DNA of 64,000 bases from Oceanobacillus piezotolerans (GCF_003665065.1 NZ_RCHR01000005.1:248001-312000), one strand, 5' to 3'. Numbered from the stretch's first letter, positions 20,480 to 29,143 are shown. The notes: generated by a model not told the origin, from the letters alone. Program-made: numbers and translations.

Positions 20480-21220
20480 ATGTTAGCTACCCAATTAAAA
20501 TATGATTTGATTATGTTTTCGAGAGAATTGTTCTATCTTATTTTTTCTATAATTGTACCACCAGTAACTTATATTTTTATGGGGCAATTGTTTGGAGAAG
20601 ACACATATGCAGGTGGACTGAGTTATGTGGAAATGTATACACCATCCTTTATTATTTTGATTACATTCTCTGTGGTGTTCTTTGCTTTTGGTTTTGATCA
20701 AGTGATGAATCGCTCAACGGGGGTTGAAAAGCGGATAGGTATTTCTCCAGTACCTCAACGTACCATTCTTTTGTCAGGGATTATTAAATCTATCATCATC
20801 ACCAGTTTCGGGTTTGTTCTAATTCATGCGATAGGGATGGTTGTTTACAATCTAACGTTCAATCCGATTACTTTTCTAGTGTCCTATGGATTTTTTATTT
20901 TGCTCAATGCGGTTTTACTAGTCATTTCATCAGCTGTTTATTCGTTATTTCGCGATTTGAAAAGCGCTTTAATCTTTTCTATCCTGATCTTCCAGGTAGT
21001 GATGTTTACGGGGGATTTCTCCCTTCCTGTAGCCCAAATGCCAACTTTCATTCAGGTGATTGCCAATATAAATCCAATGTACCATGTAAATCACCTGTTT
21101 ATAGATGTCTGGAACAGCCAGCTCATTTTTAACAATGACACATGGACTTCTATTGGAGTGATTATGTTGGTATTTGTAGCAGCATTAATAGTTATTCGTT
21201 GGAATAGAAGGAAGGTTTAA
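20480..21220 (+). CDS. ABC-2-type transporter permease
   Basis: A 246-residue membrane protein with about six hydrophobic segments (for example IFSIIVPPVTYIFMG, IILITFSVVFFAFGF and the C-terminal IGVIMLVFVAALIVI). It has the ABC-2 pattern, including a conserved NPMYHVNHLFID segment before the last helix. It is the membrane half of the exporter with the preceding ATPase. The next gene begins one base after its stop, so the operon continues. Confidence 0.88.
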   Translation: MLATQLKYDLIMFSRELFYLIFSIIVPPVTYIFMGQLFGEDTYAGGLSYVEMYTPSFIILITFSVVFFAFGFDQVMNRSTGVEKRIGISPVPQRTILLSGIIKSIIITSFGFVLIHAIGMVVYNLTFNPITFLVSYGFFILLNAVLLVISSAVYSLFRDLKSALIFSILIFQVVMFTGDFSLPVAQMPTFIQVIANINPMYHVNHLFIDVWNSQLIFNNDTWTSIGVIMLVFVAALIVIRWNRRKV

Positions 21221-21221
21221 T

Positions 21222-22691
21222 ATGCGTATTCTAAAAGCCAAAAATACCATTCGTTACTATTATGAAGATCATCATTTATATCTAGTTGGGGAAAAGAAAA
21301 CAAACAAAATAAGAGCAGGAGAGGCTGATTATCTAGAAATACATTATATGATCAGTCAGTTAAGAAACGGATTAGGGGAGAATGCTGCTTATGAATTATT
21401 TCCCCGGTTTAAAGCTTTACTGGAGTTTTTAATAGATAGAGGGCTGGTATATCAAATAGATAAGGAAATATTACAACATCATTCCAAGTATGAATATTTT
21501 TCATGGCTAGAAGGTAACTCCCTTATTACTGAATATAATTTGAATCGAATAGGTAACTTCAGCATCGTGTGTCCCAAACAGCATATTGCTTCTTCTGCTT
21601 TAATCGACAAGTGTTTAGAAAATGATATAGATCATCGTTTAGATGAAGAGGCAACCTGTTTTGAGTTATGGGAGGGAAATGCTTGTATTTCCTCTTTCAT
21701 CATTTATCAAAATGAAAAGGAGGAAATTGTTATCGCTCCTCCAGAAAATAATCTTCTTGCCTTGGAATTAGATAATTCGATGGTTGCAGGAAAAATTTTA
21801 GCCCCCTTTATTTTCCATGCACTTTTAACATCGGCATTCGATGAATATCCATCCGTTTTCTTTATTAAAAGAGATTTGGAGGTTAAAAAAAGGAGGAAAT
21901 TTTATCTGAAAAAAACAGAGGACAATGGAAGAACGGTTAGTAAGCTAGAAGCAGATGACACCATTACATCTTTAAATGCTTTAGAGAAGTTTCTTCAATT
22001 GTATCATTCTTCTGTTTCTTCCTTTAATCTGAACAGGGATTACCACGAGTATCAACAATTACCAATTCAAATCCTCACAATTCAGAAACAGAAAGGTATT
22101 GATTCAAAGGATAATTATTATATTGCAGATGTAAGTTACGAAAGACTAGCTAAGTTTGTTGTTGAGGTAGTATTTATGGAAGCATTGTTGTCTGATCATC
22201 CCAATGATATTACCATTTTACAGGACTCCAAAGTTATTCATCGTTTAAACGCTAAGGAGAAAGAGCGGGAACAAAAGATATTGTATGTAAATATTAAAAA
22301 TATTCCAGAGTATGAGATGATAGATGATCTGCTAACTAAGGATGGAATGGAATTATCCTTTCTTGTGGATATACATGAACAACAAGGTCTTATGTTGTAT
22401 TTACACGAGAAAGGTCAAGACAAATGGTACAAATATAATTATACGATCTATAACAAAGAATATATCCCATTAATTATCTATACATGGATTAGTGCAAAGC
22501 TTAATCATGTCCCACTACTCGAAGCTGGCTTTAGTCAAGTAAGTATGAAACAGGAGAATATCGCCGGATTGATCTCATACGAAGATATTTTTTTAAATGT
22601 AAGAAGTGAAGTGGAGCAAATGAGTCATTTAAATATAAGTAATATCCTGAAAGAGCTGGGATATGGCTATGAAGTTATGGAGGGATCATAA
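21222..22691 (+). CDS. Leader-recognition / E1-like scaffold protein of the azole-forming complex (candidate)
   Basis: A 489-residue protein directly upstream of the YcaO gene. The first ~80 residues look like a RiPP recognition element (short strands, then helices, ending KALLEFLIDRGLVYQI), the winged-helix fold that grips leader peptides. The remainder is predicted mixed alpha/beta without visible ATP-binding or zinc motifs, consistent with the degenerate E1/ThiF-like scaffolds (ocin-ThiF type) that accompany YcaO enzymes in thiopeptide clusters. The domain call is by appearance and position. Confidence 0.6.
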   Translation: MRILKAKNTIRYYYEDHHLYLVGEKKTNKIRAGEADYLEIHYMISQLRNGLGENAAYELFPRFKALLEFLIDRGLVYQIDKEILQHHSKYEYFSWLEGNSLITEYNLNRIGNFSIVCPKQHIASSALIDKCLENDIDHRLDEEATCFELWEGNACISSFIIYQNEKEEIVIAPPENNLLALELDNSMVAGKILAPFIFHALLTSAFDEYPSVFFIKRDLEVKKRRKFYLKKTEDNGRTVSKLEADDTITSLNALEKFLQLYHSSVSSFNLNRDYHEYQQLPIQILTIQKQKGIDSKDNYYIADVSYERLAKFVVEVVFMEALLSDHPNDITILQDSKVIHRLNAKEKEREQKILYVNIKNIPEYEMIDDLLTKDGMELSFLVDIHEQQGLMLYLHEKGQDKWYKYNYTIYNKEYIPLIIYTWISAKLNHVPLLEAGFSQVSMKQENIAGLISYEDIFLNVRSEVEQMSHLNISNILKELGYGYEVMEGS

Positions 22692-24401
22692 ATGGGAGGA
22701 CAAGTAGATTCTCTTCCTGTTCTGACAAATAGTATTATTCCAGTATCACACAACAGGAAGTACATTTTTGTTGGACCAAAGGATAATGGACAACACTTTT
22801 GTTTCGATTGTATGAAAGAACGATGGAAAGAAGTAGATTTGTATTCATATTATTTTTCTTATGGAGAAGACGGTCCTATATATTCATATGAAAAGGAGAT
22901 CGTTGCGCGTCTAAAAGACAAGCTGGAGCTGGAACAAGAGGTTCCACGAGTTTATACATTTGATCGTGAATCTTATGAAATTCAAGTACACGGCACATTT
23001 AAGAGAGATGACTGTTCTTCATGTTCACAGGACCGTGTGGATATGTCACATAAACAAAAAGATGGGTATTTTCAAAAAGATAATTTACGTTTAGAAAGCT
23101 TTGACCAGGTAAAGCATCGACTAGAGAAATTTAAACCTATGCTTTTTGGTCAGAAAGCAGCCTTAATTAATCAATTAAGTAGAACGGGTGATTCATACGG
23201 GACCCCTATGGTGCAGTCGGAAGTTTTTTATAAGGGGATCTCTATGCTTTCTTTCGGAAGAACCTCAACATATGGGGCATCAAAATATACATCTGTTTTA
23301 GAATCAATGGAAAGATATGCAACCGCTTTTCCTTATAGATCGAAGGGAAGAAAGCCACTAAGAGAAGAGGAGTCTGAACAAATTGATTTAACTCTTAGTG
23401 AAGTGATGATGCTAAATAACTATAAGAACGATCAGGGATACAAGAAGGATATTCCCATCTACTATAGTGAAGCGTTTGCACTGCATAAACAAGAGAATGT
23501 GTTAATTCCGGAACAATTAATATATTACAATTCCCACCAAGTGACTGGAGAAAAGCGTTATATTTACGAGAGCTCAAATGGAAGTGCATTAGGATCTACA
23601 GTGGAAGAGGCAAGCCTTCATGCAATATTAGAATTGTTGGAACGTGATGCTTTTCTAGCGACATGGTATGGTCAGATTCCACCTGTAAGAATACGAGTAG
23701 AAGAAATGGAATCAAGCTCTATCGATTATTATGTGAAAGCATTGCGAAGAAAAGGAATCAAAGTTCATATTTTTGAAATTTCAGTAGAAGTAGCCATACC
23801 AATAATATGGATTTTGCTGGAAAAGGAAAGTCCAAGCGAAAAAGATATGGCTTTTTATACAGCAGCTAGTGCTTCATTCGATTTAAAAGATGCAATTGAA
23901 AAGGCATTAATAGAAGCAACTACCGCCATATCCGTATTCGAAAATTTGTTTAAAAAGCCTGACTACCAGAAAAGGAAAAAATTGCTGTTGGAAAATCCGC
24001 ACTCCGTAACAGAATTAGAGGATCATCTGCTGCTTTATTCTAATGAAGAGATGAAAGACATTTTCTCCTTTGCTCTGGAGACTCCCTATCATATGAACGA
24101 ACAGGAACTGGAGAATTATTATGAAGACTATTCTGGTCGTGCATTGGAAGTACTTCGTACACTTGAGGAGAAAATCACCAATATTTCACCAAAGACTTAT
24201 CGTGTAGCAGTTGAAAATCCGAACTTAACTGTTTCCGGTTTTGTAAATGTGAAGTATATTGCTCCAGGGATGTTAACCATGACATTTGGACATCAAAACA
24301 AGCGTGTCGTATATTCCCGTATAGAAAAAGCGATCCAGACGAAAGGAAGGGGGAGATTCGACAAAGATTGGATTGAAAATATTCCACATCCTTTTCCATA
24401 G
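22692..24401 (+). CDS. YcaO-domain azoline-forming cyclodehydratase
   Basis: A 569-residue enzyme that uses ATP to convert Cys/Ser/Thr of the precursor into thiazolines and oxazolines. An N-terminal part carries two Cys pairs (CFDC near residue 37 and CSSC near 112), probably a zinc site. The YcaO domain follows, with GRTSTYGASKYTSVLESMERY (190s-210s, split across the ATP site) and a second acidic motif LELLERDAFLATWYG. The protein ends in PHPFP, the Pro-x-Pro-x-Pro tail that marks azoline-forming YcaO enzymes. It starts at the base after the scaffold gene stop. The Cys-rich core of the precursor fits this activity. Confidence 0.93.
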   Translation: MGGQVDSLPVLTNSIIPVSHNRKYIFVGPKDNGQHFCFDCMKERWKEVDLYSYYFSYGEDGPIYSYEKEIVARLKDKLELEQEVPRVYTFDRESYEIQVHGTFKRDDCSSCSQDRVDMSHKQKDGYFQKDNLRLESFDQVKHRLEKFKPMLFGQKAALINQLSRTGDSYGTPMVQSEVFYKGISMLSFGRTSTYGASKYTSVLESMERYATAFPYRSKGRKPLREEESEQIDLTLSEVMMLNNYKNDQGYKKDIPIYYSEAFALHKQENVLIPEQLIYYNSHQVTGEKRYIYESSNGSALGSTVEEASLHAILELLERDAFLATWYGQIPPVRIRVEEMESSSIDYYVKALRRKGIKVHIFEISVEVAIPIIWILLEKESPSEKDMAFYTAASASFDLKDAIEKALIEATTAISVFENLFKKPDYQKRKKLLLENPHSVTELEDHLLLYSNEEMKDIFSFALETPYHMNEQELENYYEDYSGRALEVLRTLEEKITNISPKTYRVAVENPNLTVSGFVNVKYIAPGMLTMTFGHQNKRVVYSRIEKAIQTKGRGRFDKDWIENIPHPFP

Positions 24402-24410
24402 GAGGCAAAT

Positions 24411-25586
24411 ATGATTGATCTTAGTTACTTAGAGAAATTTGGCGAGAAGCGCTTTGATATGTTTTATTATGGTGAAGAAATAAAGCAAGGACCATGTACA
24501 CAAGCCCCTGTTGCTTACATTGATATGGACTTTTTAAAAAACCATGACCATTTACCAGAGTGGGAGAGCTTTTTATATAAAGTATTTTCAAGTGTGGAGA
24601 GAATTTATCGGATCGATTTCCATAGCAAATATTATTTTCATTCTGCTTCTCCAACAGCTAGAAATATTTCCAGTGTGAAGCTCATTCTAGCTTATCAAAA
24701 ACATCTTTATCGATTAAATCCAATTTCAGATCAAATTGAAGTAAGGAAGAACGATTTCTTAATTGGTTTAGATGGGAATACAATGCATTTGTTATTGGTA
24801 GCAGATGACAGGAGATTGCAGCGTGATTATGGTGACTTTCATAAAATCCTTTCTATGCTTAATATTGGTCATGCACTAATGAATGTGGAGCTGGCTTTAG
24901 GAAGTGAAGGTGTCTACTATCAAGAAGTTGACACTGCATCTATTACACAACAGAGAAGAACCCCGTTTTTGTCAGTAGTTAAGGTGCTGGAAATCCAATC
25001 AGATGAAAAAAAAACAAGTAAGCATAATCTGGAAGATCTCTTTGAATGGACACAAAAACGTTCATCTAATCAAAGTTTATCTGGGGATGTATTTGTAAAT
25101 GAGATCTTTCGTAAGGGCGATATGCTAGAATTACTGACCCAATTAGACAAGTTGCTTAAGAAAATGGAGATAGGTATATCCATATATATAAATCATGTAG
25201 AAGGTTTTGATAATGGGTATTATAGATTTTACAATGGCGAATTGATAAAAGTGAGCGATGCTGAAAATCAACTAGAAGCTAATAGGATATTAGCAGAATA
25301 CCAATCATATACGAATGTAACTGGGTTGAATCTTTGGTTGTTTTTTCATTTTCATCCTAAATTTCATGAATATTCCTATGATTCTTCTTTTATAAATATG
25401 GGGTATATCGCTCAATATCTATCATTACTAGCAACCAAATGGGGAAAAGCTAGCCGTGGGATGAAAAACTATAAGGATGTTTACATTAAAAAGAAGCTTG
25501 ATTTACCAGAGACCGAGTTTATTGGTTATTCTTTAATGATTTTTCCAAAGACAAATAGTACTAGTTCGTCTTATATAAAATTCTAA
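24411..25586 (+). CDS. Divergent SagB-type nitroreductase-fold dehydrogenase (first of two)
   Basis: A 391-residue protein with weak SagB features. FHSASPTARNISSVKL (near residue 80) stands where other members have a PSGGARYP motif. Two segments resemble the G-H-x-x-Q-N-x-x-L-A-x-x-x-L-G motif, one at LNIGHALMNVELALGSEGV (near 145) and one at NMGYIAQYLSLLATKWGKA (near 330). SagB-type flavoenzymes oxidise azolines to azoles. The two motif copies suggest a duplicated or double-domain nitroreductase fold. The FMN residues are hard to place and the protein may be catalytically weak. It follows the YcaO gene by nine bases. Confidence 0.6.
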   Translation: MIDLSYLEKFGEKRFDMFYYGEEIKQGPCTQAPVAYIDMDFLKNHDHLPEWESFLYKVFSSVERIYRIDFHSKYYFHSASPTARNISSVKLILAYQKHLYRLNPISDQIEVRKNDFLIGLDGNTMHLLLVADDRRLQRDYGDFHKILSMLNIGHALMNVELALGSEGVYYQEVDTASITQQRRTPFLSVVKVLEIQSDEKKTSKHNLEDLFEWTQKRSSNQSLSGDVFVNEIFRKGDMLELLTQLDKLLKKMEIGISIYINHVEGFDNGYYRFYNGELIKVSDAENQLEANRILAEYQSYTNVTGLNLWLFFHFHPKFHEYSYDSSFINMGYIAQYLSLLATKWGKASRGMKNYKDVYIKKKLDLPETEFIGYSLMIFPKTNSTSSSYIKF

Positions 25587-25603
25587 TACGAGGGGGAGTA
25601 AGG

Positions 25604-26452
25604 ATGTGGATTTCGAAACATATTTTTATTCATGATTATCCATTAATTGATGATTATCTGAAACATGTCCTCCTACCATTAGCGGACAGAGAATTAGCAG
25701 ATGGGTATTTCTTTATACGTTATTGGGATGGCGGACCTCATGTCCGACTTAGGTATAAAGGTTCAGGTGACAGCGACCGGTTTACGCATCTATTACAGTC
25801 AACCTTAGAGGAATTTAAACGAGAGCATCGAGACTGGCCCTTTCAAAAAATGAAGGAGGATCAGCGAGTAAAAAGAACAGAAGGAGAAGGAAGTGGAATA
25901 GCTTATCCTAATTTTAGTATTCAGTCGATAGACTACCATCCAGAAATATATAGGTATGGTGGAGAGAACGTGATGGGAATTTCAGAGGACATTTTTATGG
26001 CTTCTTCAAAATTCGCAAGTGTGATCATTCAGCAACTGCCAAGGAATAAACGTTATGTAATTGCCTACGATATGATGTACGAATGTGGAAAGCTAGCGGA
26101 AGAAATGCAATGGATAAAGGATCGACGCTCTTTTTTTTATGATTATCATATGATTTGGAAGGAATTTAAAGATCAGCCTAATTTCAGTTCCCTATCACAT
26201 TCTCTAAAGAGTAGAACCCGCCATTTGGAAAGTAAAAAGACCCTGAAACCATATCAATCTTATATAAATTTATTAAAAGAGAAAATGCTGGATATTTATG
26301 GGCTGCAGTCCATCTATAAGGAGCATGAAGTGTACTATATTTTAATCTCCCATATGCATATGTTAAATAATCGCTTGGGGGTTTCTCCTGACCGAGAATA
26401 TATTTTCTCTAGTATTCTATATGATTATTATACTGAAATAGTGCATCAATAA
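25604..26452 (+). CDS. Split LanB elimination domain (thiopeptide-type bacteriocin biosynthesis protein)
   Basis: A 282-residue stand-alone LanB C-terminal domain. It has FIRYWDGGPHVRLR (residues 37-50), the elimination-type motif PEIYRYGG (113-120, with Glu114 and Arg117), and a C-terminal HMHMLNNRLGVSPDREY segment. The family removes glutamate from glutamyl-Ser/Thr to give dehydroalanine or dehydrobutyrine. It should complement the 840-residue glutamylation subunit. The distance from that subunit in the operon (four genes intervene) is unusual. It lies between the two SagB-type genes. Confidence 0.82.
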   Translation: MWISKHIFIHDYPLIDDYLKHVLLPLADRELADGYFFIRYWDGGPHVRLRYKGSGDSDRFTHLLQSTLEEFKREHRDWPFQKMKEDQRVKRTEGEGSGIAYPNFSIQSIDYHPEIYRYGGENVMGISEDIFMASSKFASVIIQQLPRNKRYVIAYDMMYECGKLAEEMQWIKDRRSFFYDYHMIWKEFKDQPNFSSLSHSLKSRTRHLESKKTLKPYQSYINLLKEKMLDIYGLQSIYKEHEVYYILISHMHMLNNRLGVSPDREYIFSSILYDYYTEIVHQ

Positions 26453-26475
26453 GTATAAAAGGGGTGAGAAGGCAA

Positions 26476-27207
26476 ATGTGGGCATGGGATTATTCGTTGA
26501 AAGTTGAAGAAAAATTTTTCGATTATCACTTTTCATCCATTAATGCAGAAGAATATACATCCACGCAATTATATAAACATTACAAGCGTAAGGAGAAATC
26601 GAATAAAGGATATATTAAGAAAGAACTGCCCTACACCTTTGATCTCGCAAGTAGTTTTGAGAAGACTATCTTGAATAGAAAAACCTGTGTCGGTACATTT
26701 TCGAATAATCAAAGGATCACTATGAATTTGATTGCACGTTTCTCTCAATTGGCATTTATTGGAGGAGAGGGCGGGCATCGTGCTTACCCTTCAGGGGGAG
26801 CACGTTACTATGTGAATATTCATTATATGTTTCACAATGAGCGGGTAGATGAGGATTTATGGAAACAGGGGAATATATCGGAACTTAACATGGATACCAA
26901 TCAGCTTTTAATAAAGGATAGTATACCTTGGCAAGTTGTGGAGGATGCCTTTATTCAGAAAAAATTGGTATCTACTGCTCAATTTGCCATTGTCTTAAGT
27001 GTCGATTTACAATCCATTTCCAAAAAATATACGGATATCTCTTATAAGCTTGTTCAGCAAGAAGCAGGTCATATCGGACAAAATATTCAATTGGTTTCTA
27101 CTTATTTAGGTATGCAATCCTTGCCGCTGGGCGGTTTTTATGATTTGGAAGTTAACCGCTTAATAGGAGGAAATGAAACCACATTATACGTATTTTTAAT
27201 AGGGTAG
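26476..27207 (+). CDS. SagB-type azoline dehydrogenase (second of two)
   Basis: A 243-residue flavoenzyme-like protein with clear SagB features: HRAYPSGGARYYVNIHYM (near residue 100) and QQEAGHIGQNIQLVSTYLGM with LPLGGFYD near the C-terminus. It is predicted to oxidise azolines to aromatic azoles with FMN. ATG 26476 is nine bases after AAGGGGTG; the frame can be read from GTG 26464 but that start overlaps the ribosome site. Compared with the 24411 protein this one looks intact, so it is the likelier active oxidase. Confidence 0.85.
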   Translation: MWAWDYSLKVEEKFFDYHFSSINAEEYTSTQLYKHYKRKEKSNKGYIKKELPYTFDLASSFEKTILNRKTCVGTFSNNQRITMNLIARFSQLAFIGGEGGHRAYPSGGARYYVNIHYMFHNERVDEDLWKQGNISELNMDTNQLLIKDSIPWQVVEDAFIQKKLVSTAQFAIVLSVDLQSISKKYTDISYKLVQQEAGHIGQNIQLVSTYLGMQSLPLGGFYDLEVNRLIGGNETTLYVFLIG

Positions 27208-27219
27208 GTGATTATTTAT

Positions 27220-28083
27220 ATGTATCTATTAAATCATCAATATGAAATAAAAGTGTTTGAAAATATTATGTTTGTCCATGATAGTATTAGCGACGAGGTA
27301 AAATTTGCTTTTGAGATATACAATTTGGATAAGGGAAAATTAAAAAAGTTATTTTATTTTGGTCTTGAAAAAACTATATCCTTTCATAGAGAAGAACAAA
27401 TTGTACAAAAAGTGGTTCAACGCTATCCGAATTATTTTACAAATTGTAACGATTTGAAGAGAAATTGCTTTCGCTTAATTAGAGAATATACGGAATTATT
27501 TCGTTATGAATTTATTTCTACCCAACATTTTAGTGATTATTTAAAAGAGGTGGAAGTTTTCCTTAAACGGAAGAAGCGTATGAAACTTTTATTTGATATA
27601 GAAGGCTATGAATATATTAAACAGGCTTTTCAAAATAACCCACTTATGGAAATAACGGGTGTGCAGGGGGAAGTCTTGAATGATACCCAAGAAACGTTTG
27701 ATGTTATTATAACGGAACCGAATGGAGAAAGAGAAGATAGAAAATGGCTGGAAAGAGCGGAAGCAATAATGTTTCTAAACACAGATAGCAAAAAAATAGC
27801 TATCGGTCCCTTAATATATGTTAAGAAATTCCAGATTCCTAGTTTTGCTAACGAGGAACCAAAAGAATATCCTATTATCCTTGAGCAAGAGCAGCATTTA
27901 CTGTATTACTTTATCGAGCGTATTCTTTATATATATGCTTTTAATTTAAATCAAAAATTATTAAAGGACACCTGTATACCAGTCCGTCACAGCCTGATTT
28001 TAGACCGAGTAGACTTAAAAGGATACAGTAAAACTGTAACGATCTATCCGAGGGTGGAAACGTTAGTGGATGCAGTTAAGTAA
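27220..28083 (+). CDS. Uncharacterised RiPP-cluster protein, possible E1-like fragment
   Basis: A 287-residue protein, last gene of the operon. I do not recognise it with confidence. A stretch around residues 175-200 (IMFLNTDSKKIAIGPLIY) resembles the segment before the Cys pair in McbB/SagC-type E1-like leader-binding proteins, but the Cys residues are absent. The N-terminal half is helical and basic. ATG 27220 is preceded by AGGTGAT; an in-frame GTG at 27208 is less likely. It could be a second leader-binding partner or an immunity protein. Confidence 0.5.
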   Translation: MYLLNHQYEIKVFENIMFVHDSISDEVKFAFEIYNLDKGKLKKLFYFGLEKTISFHREEQIVQKVVQRYPNYFTNCNDLKRNCFRLIREYTELFRYEFISTQHFSDYLKEVEVFLKRKKRMKLLFDIEGYEYIKQAFQNNPLMEITGVQGEVLNDTQETFDVIITEPNGEREDRKWLERAEAIMFLNTDSKKIAIGPLIYVKKFQIPSFANEEPKEYPIILEQEQHLLYYFIERILYIYAFNLNQKLLKDTCIPVRHSLILDRVDLKGYSKTVTIYPRVETLVDAVK

Positions 28084-28208
28084 TAATTTTCAACACTTAC
28101 ATGGAACTGAAATGAGATCATTCATCATCTAAGTACAGAATTGTCCAACTTACTGAATATTCATTTAGTAGATGATAGATAGAGTTATGATGAATATGAG
28201 GTGATGGA

Positions 28209-28814
28209 ATGAAGAAGCTAGAGCTAAACAAAATAAGTTTGACTGAAGCTGCTGCTATTAGGGTTGCTGAATGGGTAAATACACAATTGAAGGAGGATAA
28301 TAAAGCATATTTAAAATTAAAATTAGGATTGGAAATGCTTTTTATCAATATAACAAAAATGCTGATTGTGTACTCCATGGCATACATATTAAACCTATTA
28401 ACAGCTACTATTATCTTCCACCTGTCTTATTATCTCATTAGAAAAAATGCCTACGGTGTTCATGCTAAGACGAGTGCTCTATGCAGTTTAATCAGTGTTT
28501 TGTATTTTGTGGGGATTCCATATGTTGCTACTTTAGTTACTATCCCGAATGCAATCATTCTAGTTATTTATTTGATCAACGCTGTCATACTCTACTTCTT
28601 TGCACCAAGTTTTACTAGAAAAAGCGCCAAAATGAGTGATAGCAGAAAGCTTAAGTTAAGAAATCAATCGATGATGATGTGTTTCATCTTAATGCTGGTT
28701 ACTCTATTTATTGCAACTGTAACTACGAAGAACCTTCTGACATTTGGAGCCACATTAGCTTGTTTATTAACGATACAAAAACATTCAAACTTAGAAGGGA
28801 GGGAATCATATTGA
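28209..28814 (+). CDS. agrB: AgrB-type membrane peptidase
   Basis: A 201-residue polytopic membrane Cys protease that cuts AgrD and closes the thiolactone/lactone ring of the autoinducing peptide. The catalytic pair is visible in KNAYGVHAKTSALC: His85 and Cys92, the seven-residue spacing known from staphylococcal AgrB. About five or six hydrophobic segments surround it, and the C-terminal helix precedes a basic tail. Its stop codon overlaps the agrD start by four bases (TTGA). It begins 126 bases after the RiPP operon. Confidence 0.95.
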   Translation: MKKLELNKISLTEAAAIRVAEWVNTQLKEDNKAYLKLKLGLEMLFINITKMLIVYSMAYILNLLTATIIFHLSYYLIRKNAYGVHAKTSALCSLISVLYFVGIPYVATLVTIPNAIILVIYLINAVILYFFAPSFTRKSAKMSDSRKLKLRNQSMMMCFILMLVTLFIATVTTKNLLTFGATLACLLTIQKHSNLEGRESY

Positions 28815-28969
28815 TCAAAAAAGTAGTAGAATTTCAATGGAAAAGGGTAATATCAGAAGTGATTTCAACAATCGGAATGACATCAGGTGCAGCAGCAGCC
28901 CGCTTGAATTGTATGCTTTTTTTATACGAACCGGAAATACCAGAGGAATTACAGGAAGAGATGGAATAA
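28811..28969 (+). CDS. agrD: AgrD-type autoinducing peptide precursor, 52 residues
   Basis: A TTG start at 28811 with GGGAGGG at about 28798-28804 encodes a 52-residue peptide. It has an amphipathic N-terminal helix (KKVVEFQWKRVISEVIST), a small-residue segment ending in AAAARLN, then Cys34-MLFL, and the acidic tail YEPEIPEELQEEME. The layout equals staphylococcal AgrD, where a Cys plus four residues forms the thiolactone ring and the tail D-E-V-E-V-P-K-E-L is removed. The predicted ring is Cys34 to Leu38; the exocyclic tail length is not predictable. A longer frame read from 28679 lies mostly inside agrB and is not real. Confidence 0.9.
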   Translation: MIKKVVEFQWKRVISEVISTIGMTSGAAAARLNCMLFLYEPEIPEELQEEME

Positions 28970-29101
28970 AGTATGTGTGAAAATAATAGTCGAGTGGCAA
29001 AATGTCCTCGAATGCTTATGCTAGTGATGTTATTTAGCTATAAACCTAGAGCCGTTATACCTAAAATAGATTGAATACTTTAAAAAAACTTAATTTCGTG
29101 A

Positions 29102-29143
29102 TAAAATGCTCCTAAAAAGAAGATATATGAAGGAGCTTTTTTT
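29102..29143 (+). promoter_or_regulatory. agrC leader: -10-like box and hairpin with T run covering the ribosome site
   Basis: TAAAAT (29102-29107) could be a -10 with a weak TTTAAA 17 bases upstream. Immediately after, GCTCCT (29108-29113) can pair with AGGAGC (29131-29136), followed by seven Ts ending just before the GTG start. The right arm is the ribosome site of agrC. The stem is only six base pairs with a 17-base loop, so it may be weak. Confidence 0.35.

Noticed and set aside
28100..28205. AgrA-like sites in front of agrB
   Set aside because: GTT-containing nonamers exist (for example AGAGTTATG at about 28181) but no pair with the 12-base spacing was found, so autoregulation cannot be claimed from sequence.
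28679..28969. 96-codon frame containing agrD with an upstream ATG
   Set aside because: The first ~44 codons lie inside agrB in another frame. The TTG at 28811 has a strong ribosome site and gives a typical AgrD length.
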